Source of the DNA: JAEYFP01 sp047602645 | GTDB taxonomy: Bacteria > Bacillota > Clostridia > Lachnospirales > Lachnospiraceae | Assembly: GCA_047602645.1 (NCBI GenBank) | Contig: JASGGU010000007.1 | Span: 1-64,000 of the forward strand | Direction: 5' to 3' | DNA length: 64,000 nucleotides | Shown here: positions 43,367 to 50,977 of the stretch, piece by piece | Layout: every line of letters starts with the position of its first letter | Numbering within the stretch: position 1 is the stretch's first letter | The notes under the pieces: generated by a model | Told to the model about the DNA's origin: nothing | Seen by the model: only the letters and a program-made list of their open reading frames with translations | The model's database searches: none | Translations under genes and position numbers: made by a program

Positions 43367-43373
43367 TCAAATT

Positions 43374-43413
43374 AAAGTCATGTTTGAGGATTGAATTCAT
43401 ACATGACTTTTTT
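43374..43413 (+). terminator. tRNA-Leu terminator, repeat type 1 (first copy)
   Basis: AAAGTCATGTTTGA with TTCATACATGACTTT (one mismatch) and a long T-run. A near copy with the same internal GAGGATTGA occurs at 47276-47318, ahead of the RmlC-like gene. Confidence 0.85.
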
Positions 43414-43480
43414 TCTTTTTTTTTATGATAACATAGAAATAGCATAAGATTACAATTGTTGATGTTAAACGAGGTGGAAA

Positions 43481-43978
43481 ATGAAAATACAAACAGAGCG
43501 CTTGGAGCTAATTCCTTTAACGCCAGACCAATTGAAACTATGGATAGAAAACATTGATGCACTTGAAAAAGAATTAAACTGTTCTTACAAGGCCGAACCG
43601 ATGGAGGGTGTTTTCCTTGATATAGTAAAATCACAGTCAGAGAAAACCCAAGATGATAGCGATAACTATTTATGGCATAGTTTTTGGCTTCTGATTCGTA
43701 CAAGTGACAGGACTGTAGTTGGCTCGGCTGATTTCAAAGATATTCCAAACAAAAGTGGTGAAGTAGAAATTGGCTATGGTTTGGGTAAAGCGTATGAACA
43801 TAATGGATATATGACGGAAGCCGTAAAAGCAATGTGTGAATGGGCATTAAAACAAGAATCCGTTATGTCTGTTATTGCCGAAACAGATTTGGATGGACTT
43901 GCCTCTCAAAGAATATTGGAGAGGTGTCAATTCAAAAAATACAAACAATTGGAAACGCTTTGGTGGAAATTAGGCTGA
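43481..43978 (+). CDS. GNAT acetyltransferase (RimJ/RimL-like)
   Basis: A 165-residue GNAT protein. The opening IQTERLELIPLTPDQLKLWI is typical of RimJ/RimL-type acetyltransferases. The acetyl-CoA region contains GYGLGKAYEHNGYMTEAVKAMCEWALKQ near 100-128 and ASQRILERCQFKKYKQLETLWWKLG at the end. The substrate is unknown. Monocistronic: it has its own upstream hairpin and AT-rich promoter, and is followed by the type 2 repeat at 44048. Codon usage and base composition are more AT-rich than the upstream chromosome. Confidence 0.88.
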   Translation: MKIQTERLELIPLTPDQLKLWIENIDALEKELNCSYKAEPMEGVFLDIVKSQSEKTQDDSDNYLWHSFWLLIRTSDRTVVGSADFKDIPNKSGEVEIGYGLGKAYEHNGYMTEAVKAMCEWALKQESVMSVIAETDLDGLASQRILERCQFKKYKQLETLWWKLG

Positions 43979-44047
43979 TTGTGCTGATTTCTTAAATAAC
44001 ATAATCACGGTGCAATGACAGTTGAAATCTTTATCTCAAAACAGGAC

Positions 44048-44138
44048 GTCATCCAGATTTGACATTACTCACAAAATTATTAGTCTGAAACAAATGCATC
44101 TCTGCATTTGTTTCAGACTAATTTCTATGATATACTAA
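44048..44138 (+). repeat. Cassette-border repeat, type 2 (copy B)
   Basis: Contains ATTTGACATTACTCACAAAA, then the perfect hairpin TTAGTCTGAAACAAATGCA / TGCATTTGTTTCAGACTAA, then TTTCTATGATATACTAAAG, which holds a -10 element. Aligns along its length with copies C (44637-44716) and D (45622-45716). Confidence 0.7.
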
Positions 44139-44207
44139 AGATAATACCAGCTAAAATCTTAATAAAGTTTTATACTGTTTATATTTAAGGAAAAGAGGGG
44201 ATTCATT

Positions 44208-44582
44208 ATGGTTCGGAATATAGCTATTGGCGACTTGACCATCGACTGTGCTGACGCTTACCGAGCCCGGGAGTTTTACTCTGAACTTACGGGATGGGAA
44301 AAGACGATAGCCTTTGATTGTCTGGCATTGAAAGCTTATAACGGCATGATGCTTTTATTTGCAGAAACTGATGATATATCCTATAATCCGCCCGTTTGGC
44401 CGGAAGAACAGGGCAAGCAGCAGAAACAAATGCACTTTAATTTTCAGGTTGATGATTTAACTTCAGCTGTGGAAGAAGCAATTTGTCTTGGTGCATCCAA
44501 ATCTGCCGCACAATTCGGCGGGGATCATTTTGTAACGATGCTTGATACCGAAGGGCATCCGTTTTGTCTATGCAAAAAATGA
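44208..44582 (+). CDS. VOC (glyoxalase/bleomycin-resistance) family protein
   Basis: A 124-residue single VOC protein with the paired beta-alpha-beta-beta-beta units: IAIGDLTIDCADAYRAREFYSELTGWEK at the start, MHFNFQVDDLTSAVEEAICLGA in the middle and TMLDTEGHPFCLCKK at the end. Metal-ligand candidates include the His of MHFNFQVDD and residues of the last strand. Enzymatic or resistance function cannot be assigned. The strong GAGGGGA ribosome-binding site and preceding promoter in the repeat mark it as its own unit. Confidence 0.88.
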   Translation: MVRNIAIGDLTIDCADAYRAREFYSELTGWEKTIAFDCLALKAYNGMMLLFAETDDISYNPPVWPEEQGKQQKQMHFNFQVDDLTSAVEEAICLGASKSAAQFGGDHFVTMLDTEGHPFCLCKK

Positions 44583-44636
44583 ACATAGCAGTAAGACGAT
44601 AACGTCTATCCTGCCGATTAAACCTTGGCTGCCTAC

Positions 44637-44716
44637 GCATCTATTTTGACCCAATAATACAAGGTTATCAGGCTAAGATAGATGCGGATTGTATCTATCT
44701 TAGCCTGATTATTTAT
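44637..44716 (+). repeat. Cassette-border repeat, type 2 (copy C)
   Basis: GCATCTATTTTGACC, then an ACAAGGTTAT linker, then the hairpin AGGCTAAGATAGAT / ATCTATCTTAGCCT, then GATTATTTATATAAT with a -10 element. It lies 55 bp after the VOC stop and 35 bp before the next start. Confidence 0.72.
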
Positions 44717-44750
44717 ATAATCCAGTAGATTGACAAACTGAAATTCTTGG

Positions 44751-45542
44751 GTGACGGAAATGATAGGGATATATGATTGCTTTGGCTATGGTGCAAGTTA
44801 TGACGTGCCTTTTGAAGAAAGATATAAATTGATAAAAAAAGCCGGTTTTGATTGCGTAATGCTGTGGTGGAGTGACAAATTCGGCAGAGGCACTGGTTAT
44901 CAGAAAGATGTTTCATTTGCAAGAAATGCAGGCTTGTATATAGAAAACATTCACGCGCCAGTTCATGAGCAAAACTGCCTGTCATCAGACAATTTGGATG
45001 GAGAAAGCGTATTTCAAAGTTATTTGCAATGCGTAAAAGATTGCTTTAAGAATAATATAGCAACAATGGTTATTCATTTACCGAATGATGAGCATCCTAT
45101 CAACAATTTAGGTATTAAAAGATTGGAAAACGTTATCAGTGAGGCAGAAAAAGAGGATGTTCAAGTTGCTTTTGAAAATCTGAGTAATATTAAAAATTTG
45201 GCGCTGATATTAGATACATTCCAATCAAAAAATGTGGGATATTGTTATGATAGTTGTCATCACCAAAATTACGCTGTTAATGATGATCTGTTGAAACTAT
45301 ACGGAAATCAATTAATGGCCCTACATTTACAAGATAATGGTGGAAAGTATAATCAACATCAGTTGCCATTTGATGGCGGTATAGATTGGGTTAGTGTCAT
45401 GAAGAAAATAGCGATTACTGGATACCAAGGCGCTACATCCTTGGAGCCCATGAATTGGGACTATGAATATCTATCGATTCAGCAGTTTCTAAATTTGGCA
45501 TATAAAAAAGCAAAAAAATTAGATGAAATGAGAAAAATATAA
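44751..45542 (+). CDS. Sugar phosphate isomerase/epimerase (xylose-isomerase-like TIM barrel)
   Basis: A 263-residue AP_endonuc_2-type TIM barrel. Conserved active-site stretches are IENIHAPVHEQN near 65, TMVIHLPND near 103, VQVAFENLSNI near 138 (Glu), VGYCYDSCHHQNYA near 163 (Asp, His), LMALHLQDNGG near 192 and ATSLEPMNWDY near 236 (Glu), the usual metal-binding set. The start may be GTG 44751 or ATG 44760; neither has a strong ribosome-binding site. The substrate is unknown. It lies between two copies of the type 2 repeat. Confidence 0.87.
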   Translation: MTEMIGIYDCFGYGASYDVPFEERYKLIKKAGFDCVMLWWSDKFGRGTGYQKDVSFARNAGLYIENIHAPVHEQNCLSSDNLDGESVFQSYLQCVKDCFKNNIATMVIHLPNDEHPINNLGIKRLENVISEAEKEDVQVAFENLSNIKNLALILDTFQSKNVGYCYDSCHHQNYAVNDDLLKLYGNQLMALHLQDNGGKYNQHQLPFDGGIDWVSVMKKIAITGYQGATSLEPMNWDYEYLSIQQFLNLAYKKAKKLDEMRKI

Positions 45543-45621
45543 ACTCCGATTTGTCGGAGAAATTATGGGCATAACATAAAATGGATGCCCACTTGTATAT
45601 CAAAACGTAGGAAACTTGTGA

Positions 45622-45716
45622 TGCATTCATTTTGACCTAGTGACACAAGATTATTAGGCTGAAAAAGATGCAGAATCGTATTTTTTTTAGCCTGATTTTT
45701 TGTGTTATACTAAATA
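45622..45716 (+). repeat. Cassette-border repeat, type 2 (copy D)
   Basis: GCATTCATTTTGACC, ACAAGATTATTAGGCT, an imperfect stem with TTTTTTAGCCTGA, T-run, then GTGTTATACTAAATAG. It lies 80 bp after the isomerase stop and 54 bp before the DUF4177 start. Confidence 0.72.
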
Positions 45717-45769
45717 GAAAAATAGTCCTTATGGTAACGTTGGTACGGTAAATTCTTGGGGGATATTAC

Positions 45770-45964
45770 ATGGAAAAGTTTGAATATAAAACACTGCTTA
45801 CGGATGCAAAAGGCTTTTGGGGCGGTGAGGTTGACGCAGTGGCATTTCAAAACCAATTAAATGAGTTAGGTGCTGAAGGATGGGAATTAGTAAACAGCGT
45901 TTCAACGGCTCAAGCCCAAGGAACTACAAGATGGATTGTTTCAATTCTAAAAAGAAGACTATAA
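45770..45964 (+). CDS. DUF4177 family small protein
   Basis: A 64-residue protein with the DUF4177 pattern: opening FEYKTLLTDAKGFWGG, middle LNELGAEGWELVNSV, end RWIVSILKRRL. Such proteins are short alpha/beta folds of unknown function, common in Firmicutes and their mobile elements. A GGGGGAT box precedes the ATG, and its promoter is the TATACT of the upstream repeat. Confidence 0.85.
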   Translation: MEKFEYKTLLTDAKGFWGGEVDAVAFQNQLNELGAEGWELVNSVSTAQAQGTTRWIVSILKRRL

Positions 45965-45992
45965 ACTTAATGCGCTGGTAGCAGGGAATTAA

Positions 45993-46081
45993 GCATCTAT
46001 TTTAACCTAATGAAACACTACGTATGAACATCGAGTGTTCATAACGACAAAAACAGGCTGACGATTGTCGGCCTGTTTTTA
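45993..46081 (+). repeat. Half copy of the type 2 repeat plus a different terminator (copy E)
   Basis: GCATCTATTTTAACCTAATG matches the left end of copies C and D, 29 bp after the DUF4177 stop. The right half is replaced by another hairpin, AAAAACAGGCTGAC / GTCGGCCTGTTTTT (46049-46080), followed by promoter-like TTATAATATG and TTATAATG. It looks like a hybrid border. Confidence 0.65.
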
Positions 46082-46196
46082 TTATGCAGAAAAACTCGCA
46101 ATCGTATGAGCGATTATAATATGTTATAATGTACAAAAGTAACATTATGGCTATAATAGAAATAATGCGAATATTAATATCCGCAAAGAATGACTA

Positions 46197-47093
46197 TTGG
46201 ATGGTGATATTTTGAATAAAACTGAAAGCAATAAGGGAACTCCTTTTTCAAGCAGTGTGAAACTTCATGACGAAATAGGGAATAAGAAAAAAGAACCCCT
46301 TTTAATAGCAAAAAGTTTATTTGAAAACGCCGAAGATTATTCTTTAGCTTCTCAAATAATCATGAAGCATAATCAGAATCTGGTTCCAGTTGTTTTTGTA
46401 AACTTGGCGTTTTCATGTGAATTGTATTTGAAATCAATTTTGTTTCAATTTAAAAATAACAATACGAAGATTAATAAACACAAGTTATATGAATTATACA
46501 AATTGCTGCCATCCGAACAACAGATTGAAATTAAAAAGGATTTCTCATTTCAATGGGATAAAAAAGGCGATTTTGAATTTTTCTTTCAGGAGGTCAGCGA
46601 AACCTTTGTTTTTGCTCGATACATACATGAAAGAAATAGTGCCTGCTTTTCGTTAGAGTTATTCAATTTAGTGATAGCCGTAAGAAATTGTGCCAAAAAT
46701 TTTCACAATGCGCAAATTTTAGAAAGTAATAAAATAGCTTTAGAAAAATTAGAAGAATACAAGTTGACAAATATAGAACCCACACTGAAATTTTGGATTT
46801 ATTATTCCGAAAACTATGATTGCAATATTGAAATAGTTGTAAAAATCCTCATTGAAAATTTATGTGAATCACTCAAAAGTGATTACAATAATTATGAGTG
46901 TGGTAAAGAAAATGATGATTGGGTTAGAGAACCCGCTTTAATTTTAAACTTCACAAGAAAGAGTTATATTTTTAGTGAAGAATACAATTGTATTGCAAAC
47001 ATTTCATCAAGTGTTTTTAAAAGGTTTGGATTTTCCACCACAGGACTCCGGACTAATGGTCATCAAGTCTTTTTACAGAAAGAAATAGAATAA
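46197..47093 (+). CDS. HEPN-like protein of unknown function
   Basis: About 298 residues, alpha-helical. The N-terminal half contains AKSLFENAEDYSLASQIIMK and FVNLAFSCELYLKSILFQFK, typical of HEPN helical domains, and VRNCAKNFH (Arg-x6-His, near residue 165), which fits the HEPN ribonuclease motif R-x4-6-H. The C-terminal 110 residues are unassigned. The start is TTG 46197 or more likely TTG 46212 behind GGTGAT; no ATG start fits. HEPN proteins are often toxins or defence RNases, but some are structural. The AT-rich composition agrees with its neighbours. Function is an inference from one motif. Confidence 0.6.
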   Translation: MDGDILNKTESNKGTPFSSSVKLHDEIGNKKKEPLLIAKSLFENAEDYSLASQIIMKHNQNLVPVVFVNLAFSCELYLKSILFQFKNNNTKINKHKLYELYKLLPSEQQIEIKKDFSFQWDKKGDFEFFFQEVSETFVFARYIHERNSACFSLELFNLVIAVRNCAKNFHNAQILESNKIALEKLEEYKLTNIEPTLKFWIYYSENYDCNIEIVVKILIENLCESLKSDYNNYECGKENDDWVREPALILNFTRKSYIFSEEYNCIANISSSVFKRFGFSTTGLRTNGHQVFLQKEIE

Positions 47094-47218
47094 TTGAGTG
47101 TGAGGCAACTATAAGGTGGATTGCTTGCTCATTATGATTATAATGGCATATTCAACGTGGTTAACAAAGAGTTATATTATCCATATAATCTGTGGTAATA
47201 TTCGTTCGTTTGTGCCGT

Positions 47219-47242
47219 AAAGCCTTATTTTATAAAGGCTTT
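47219..47242 (+). terminator. Terminator-like hairpin after the HEPN-like gene
   Basis: AAAGCCTT and AAGGCTTT around an AT loop, followed by TAAGTTTG. A short weak terminator. Confidence 0.5.
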
Positions 47243-47275
47243 TAAGTTTGTCCTTATGAACACTCGTACCAAGTT

Positions 47276-47318
47276 AAAGTCATGTATGAGGATTGATGTG
47301 ATTCATACATGACTTTTT
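47276..47318 (+). repeat. Repeat type 1, second copy (terminator hairpin)
   Basis: AAAGTCATGTATGA with TTCATACATGACTTT is a perfect stem, with GAGGATTGA on the loop side as in the copy next to tRNA-Leu (43374). It is followed by a T-run and TTATGCTAAAAT, a -10 candidate for the next gene. Confidence 0.75.
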
Positions 47319-47383
47319 ATTTTATTTATGCTAAAATCAAGAGAAACACATATTATTTATATTCTACGAAAGGAAGCTGCTTT

Positions 47384-47929
47384 ATGGGGGTTGAGAATAC
47401 AGATATTCAAGATGTAAAAATTATTGAATGCGAGAAGAAAACTGACAACAGAGGTTATTCGTATCCGATATACAGCAAAAATGAGTTGGTTAAAGCCGGA
47501 ATCTTTTTTGAATATACGGAAGAGATTGTATACTTCTCCGAGAAAGCCGGTACGCTTTATGGAATACATTTTCAGAATGCTCCAAAAGCACAGGCAAAGC
47601 TGCTTTACTGCATAGAAGGAAGAGGAATTGATTATGCAATCGACCTACGAAACGGCTCTCTAACTTTTTTGAAATGGATTAGTGTGGAATTAAGTGCTGA
47701 TAATCGAAAACAAATCTATATTCCCAAAGGATTTGGTCATGTGTTCATTTCGCTGCAAGACAATACGAAAAATGTCATGCGCATTGACGAACCATTTGAC
47801 TCAAATTATTCAAGACAAATAGCCTACAATGATCCTGACATAGCAATCAAATATCCCATTGACACCCCCATATTGGCACCTCATGATATTCATGCACCTT
47901 TACTGGCGGACAGTGATTTGAATCTTTAA
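47384..47929 (+). CDS. dTDP-4-dehydrorhamnose 3,5-epimerase family protein (RmlC-like)
   Basis: A 181-residue RmlC-type cupin. Recognisable elements are DNRGYSYPIYSKNELVKAGI near 20-40, TLYGIHFQNAPKAQAKLLYC near 65-85 (active-site His of the LRGLHYQ-like motif), IDYAIDLRNGS near 92 and IYIPKGFGHVFISL near 117-130. The start at 47384 has an AAAGGAAG box; the longer frame would run back into the hairpin. Sugar-nucleotide substrate not determined. It is isolated from any rhamnose operon, again a single-gene unit. Confidence 0.87.
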   Translation: MGVENTDIQDVKIIECEKKTDNRGYSYPIYSKNELVKAGIFFEYTEEIVYFSEKAGTLYGIHFQNAPKAQAKLLYCIEGRGIDYAIDLRNGSLTFLKWISVELSADNRKQIYIPKGFGHVFISLQDNTKNVMRIDEPFDSNYSRQIAYNDPDIAIKYPIDTPILAPHDIHAPLLADSDLNL

Positions 47930-48070
47930 TGGTGGTTATGAGCATAATTGGAAAAGTATAATGTTTTTGAATTTTTGATTATATTATTTCAAAGCGTGAC
48001 AGTTCGAATCCCTATTTAAGAATAATGCGGTATCTCCATTTTCTGTGAAAGCTTTTCACCGACAGCTCAC

Positions 48071-48529
48071 TTAATCTTTTATTTTTCTCCAGCTTTGCAA
48101 TTCAATAATATTACCTTCCGGATCTCGCGCATATACAAAAACCGCTTCCAGACCATCGGGATAGACCGCAGTAACCAGCTCCCCAACGCGGGTTCCTCCA
48201 GCGCTGATGATTTCCTTTAGCGTTACCTCAACATCGTCCACTTCGAAGGCAATATGCGCTATGCCAGGACGATTAATTTCTGAAGGTATGAGTTTACTCA
48301 GTTCATCATAAGAGAATATTTCTAATGTCGGATGATCCTCACCATAGCCGGGTAAAAGAAGATGCTCCCCTACAATATGCGCCTTGCTTAAATTGGTAAG
48401 CTTGTCTAGCCACTCACCATGAAGATCGCGTGTCTCGTTGATGCTCTTGCAGTGAAACACCGTCTTATAAAAATCTATTAGCTTGCTCGTGTTTTGAGCA
48501 ATGATGTTTGTATGGACATATCTAAACAT
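48071..48529 (-). CDS. VOC/glyoxalase family protein
   Basis: A 152-residue protein with two VOC units. The N-terminal unit has FRYVHTNIIAQNTSKLIDFYKTVFHCK and the C-terminal unit has GIAHIAFEVDDVEVTLKEIISAGG and AVFVYARDPEGNIIELQSW. His in YVHTNII and IAHIAFEV and Glu in IIELQSW are in metal-ligand positions, as in lactoylglutathione lyase-like enzymes. The start has an AAAGGAGG box. Co-directional with the truncated flavodoxin-like gene upstream. Confidence 0.9.
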   Translation of the reverse strand: MFRYVHTNIIAQNTSKLIDFYKTVFHCKSINETRDLHGEWLDKLTNLSKAHIVGEHLLLPGYGEDHPTLEIFSYDELSKLIPSEINRPGIAHIAFEVDDVEVTLKEIISAGGTRVGELVTAVYPDGLEAVFVYARDPEGNIIELQSWRKIKD

Positions 48530-48565
48530 TTTCAGGACCTCCTTTTGTGTGTCTGCATGTAATGC

Positions 48566-49009
48566 TCATTTTGTGCAACAACTGATTACCTTTTCGGCAA
48601 ATCCAACAGCTATTTTCTTTGAATCTTCCGTTTCAAATTTATCTGCATCATCGCCTGCATTTTTCTGTACAGCAGCTTTCCCAATATACTTAATTTTAAA
48701 GTGCTCGCAAAATCGTTTGATTCCATCTTCAAAAGGACTTATGCCATATTCGAGATCATAACCACATGTAGCAATGATTCCGCACATTTTTCCTTCCAGC
48801 AGACTCGGCCCGCGTTGTTTTCCATAATATTTATGCAGTCCATAAAAACGGTCAAGCATTGCCTTCATTGGAGCAGTACAATACCAGATAAATATCGGAC
48901 TGGCTAAAATAAAGCAATCCGCCTTCAAGATTTCATCTGATATATCGTACATGTCATCTTGTATTGAACAACCATGAATGAATATTTGCAGAGGCACATT
49001 ACTTGTCAT
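48566..49009 (-). pseudogene. Truncated NAD(P)H-dependent FMN oxidoreductase (flavodoxin-like)
   Basis: The remaining 147 residues match the central and C-terminal parts of the family (QDDMYDISDEILKADCFILASPIFIWYCTAPMKAMLDRFYGL, then GKMCGIIATCGYD). The N-terminal 35-40 residues, which hold the FMN phosphate-binding loop (SGSxRxxGNT-like), are missing, and the ATG at 49009 has no ribosome-binding site. Upstream lies AT-rich sequence and then the MBL gene end. Likely a 5'-deleted remnant, unless an unusual start is used. Confidence 0.65.
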
Positions 49010-49035
49010 ATATTAAAACATTAAAACATTTATTA

Positions 49036-49797
49036 TTATAGCCAAATGGCCCAATCACCGTAATCAAAAGTACCGCTGCCATGATGCAGATTGCCAGCAG
49101 CATTCAGTTGCCTGAGCGCATCTCGCATACGGATCAAAATCTCCGGCCGAATATCCAAACTGTGATGAGCTGGAAATATTTTTTTGACGGGCAGCTTTGC
49201 AATCTTTTCAAGCGACAGGAGATATGCCTGTGGATCAGTGGACGGGTAGTAGGCAAATAGTGTGTCCTTATAGACAAGATCGCCGGTAAATAAGTATCCG
49301 CGTTGTGGTTCCCAAAAACATAGATGTCCCGGAGAATGTCCGGGCGTATGCAGCGCCGTGATTACACGCCCACCCAGATCAATAGTGTCACCGTCTTGCA
49401 GTACCCGTGTAGGTATCCCTTGGAATAGCCTATAGGTGTTAACGTCATAGTCCACAGGCAAATCACAGCGATCCACGACCATACCCCGGATAGTATCCGG
49501 CGTCAGCGGGAACTCACCGTTCAGCCAGTTTAGTTCTGCATCATGAGCGTAGAAATCCGGGTAGTATTCGTGTCCGCCGATATGATCCCAATGGATATGT
49601 GTCGCCACGGCAGTCACAGGCCTGTCCGTCAGTTTCTTTACTTCCTTGGAGATATTACAGATGCCGAGCCCGGTGTCAATGAGCAAACATCGCTTGCTGC
49701 CTTCAAGCAGGTAGCAATGCGTTTCTTCCCAATGACGGTATTCGCTGATAATATGAGTACTTGCATCAATTTGATCAAGTGTAAACCAGTTGTCCAT
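49036..49797 (-). CDS. MBL-fold metallo-hydrolase
   Basis: A 253-residue metallo-beta-lactamase-fold hydrolase. The zinc motif is THIHWDHIGGHEYYPD near residue 75 (HxHxDH). Further ligands are His in LHTPGHSPGHLCFW near 165, Asp in LFTGDLVYKDTLFAY near 185 and His in IFPAHHSLD near 225. The start at 49797 has an AAGGAAGGG box; the longer frame upstream has no good start. The substrate is unknown (lactonase, thioesterase or phosphodiesterase types all share these motifs). Cytoplasmic. Confidence 0.9.
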   Translation of the reverse strand: MDNWFTLDQIDASTHIISEYRHWEETHCYLLEGSKRCLLIDTGLGICNISKEVKKLTDRPVTAVATHIHWDHIGGHEYYPDFYAHDAELNWLNGEFPLTPDTIRGMVVDRCDLPVDYDVNTYRLFQGIPTRVLQDGDTIDLGGRVITALHTPGHSPGHLCFWEPQRGYLFTGDLVYKDTLFAYYPSTDPQAYLLSLEKIAKLPVKKIFPAHHSLDIRPEILIRMRDALRQLNAAGNLHHGSGTFDYGDWAIWL

Positions 49798-50178
49798 TTT
49801 GGCCCTTCCTTTTTGGTATTTAAAATAAATTGTTATCGGTTGCTTCGTAGAATTATATAAATAATCGGAACAGCTGATTATGCTCATTACTTGGAATTGA
49901 ATTGACCGCAAACTGATGTTAGCAAAACGCCATTGCTTCAAAACTTTAGCCAAAAACAGCAGCACTTTCATTTGTTTTCCTGTTTTATAAATGATACTAA
50001 TTTTATATATAGGCTCTATTTCGTGCAAATACTGTATCTAAGCATCAAACAGTTTTATTATAATTCTACTCTCTTAAGAAAAAAATGGAAAGCAAAAATG
50101 TATATAGTATTTAAACATATAAATATTTTTCGGTGTGTACTTGACATATGAGTGTCTCAAATCATGAAATGCTAAGTT

Positions 50179-50226
50179 GTATGCAGAATTGTATCTATTT
50201 TAACCTGATTTTTTATGTTATTGTAA
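50179..50226 (+). repeat. Right half of a type 2 cassette-border repeat (copy G)
   Basis: ATGCAGAATTGTATCTATTT then TAACCTGATTTTTTATG and TTATTGTAAC matches the right half of copies C and D. It lies 55 bp before the ABM-like gene. The left half is not seen. Confidence 0.6.
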
Positions 50227-50280
50227 CCATGTATATTTAATCTTCCAATTATTTATATAATTTAAGATGATGCACAAATT

Positions 50281-50553
50281 ATGATATCAAGAACATGGCA
50301 TGGTATCGTGCCAATTCATTTGAAAGATGAATTTGAAAAATATGAATATGAAACAGGAGTGAAAGATACGACAGCATTAAAAGGAATTAGAGGTGATTAT
50401 TTAAAAATTGTTGTACAAGGGCAATACGTACACTTTTTTTTATGTACAAAGTGGGATTCAATGGAAAGTATGAGAGCATATGTAGGCAATAATCTCACAG
50501 TTACAGTAACATATACGGGGGATGACAAATATGGATTGATATTGGAGCGATAG
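50281..50553 (+). CDS. Small ABM-like (dimeric alpha/beta barrel) protein
   Basis: A 90-residue protein. The opening MISRTWHGIVPIHLKDEFEKYEYETG and the later DYLKIVVQGQYVHFFLCTKWDSMESMRAYVG follow the pattern of antibiotic-biosynthesis-monooxygenase-like stress proteins. Enzymatic activity is not implied, since many members are uncharacterised. The ribosome-binding site is weak (AGATGATG). It follows the half repeat and probably uses its promoter. Confidence 0.72.
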   Translation: MISRTWHGIVPIHLKDEFEKYEYETGVKDTTALKGIRGDYLKIVVQGQYVHFFLCTKWDSMESMRAYVGNNLTVTVTYTGDDKYGLILER

Positions 50554-50977
50554 TAATGATACAAGAGATATTAGATGCACGGAATCCTTTTTTATTAGAA
50601 TCCCAGCAGAATGGTTTCTGATTTGAACAAATGGAAAAGGTTATGAAACACGTCATATATCATGTGTAGGCAAGCCGCTAACCTCTAGTTTGCCTAATGA
50701 CATAGACCGGACATATCATCCGCAAAGGGGAAAGTATATCTTTTTCTTTTATGAAAAAGCGTAGTATGATTGATTATATCAAAGTAAAGGCCGACCATGT
50801 CTGAAACAACTATGGCAATATTACTCAATCGAATGGTGAGATTGTTTGGGAATGTGTTGATTGGGCGGAGAAAGGTATCCGGTTTATTTGTAAGTATTGC
50901 CTAGAAAACAAAATCGAGTGACAGAATTTATTCCAAATGATATAATTAAGTGAATCCAAAGGTAAAGAGGAATAGCT
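50554..50977 (+). pseudogene. Stretch with a degraded coding remnant
   Basis: There is no intact gene. A 38-codon open segment at 50805-50921 (NYGNITQSNGEIVWECVDW in its first half, ending in ENKIE) is preceded in frame by a TGA and further coding-like codons. A short frame from 50556 stops after 21 codons. I do not recognise the original family. Confidence 0.35.

Noticed and set aside
47996..48020. tRNA T-arm-like sequence GACAGTTCGAATCCCT
   Set aside because: It resembles a tRNA 3' segment and could be an attachment-site relic, but there is no acceptor or anticodon arm and it does not match the tRNA-Leu 3' end at 43343-43366. Too weak to call.
43374..50226. Classical integron with attC sites
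   Set aside because: The repeats lie after unrelated genes as in integrons, but I could not find the paired RYYYAAC/GTTRRRY core sites in consistent positions, and no tyrosine integron integrase is in the window.
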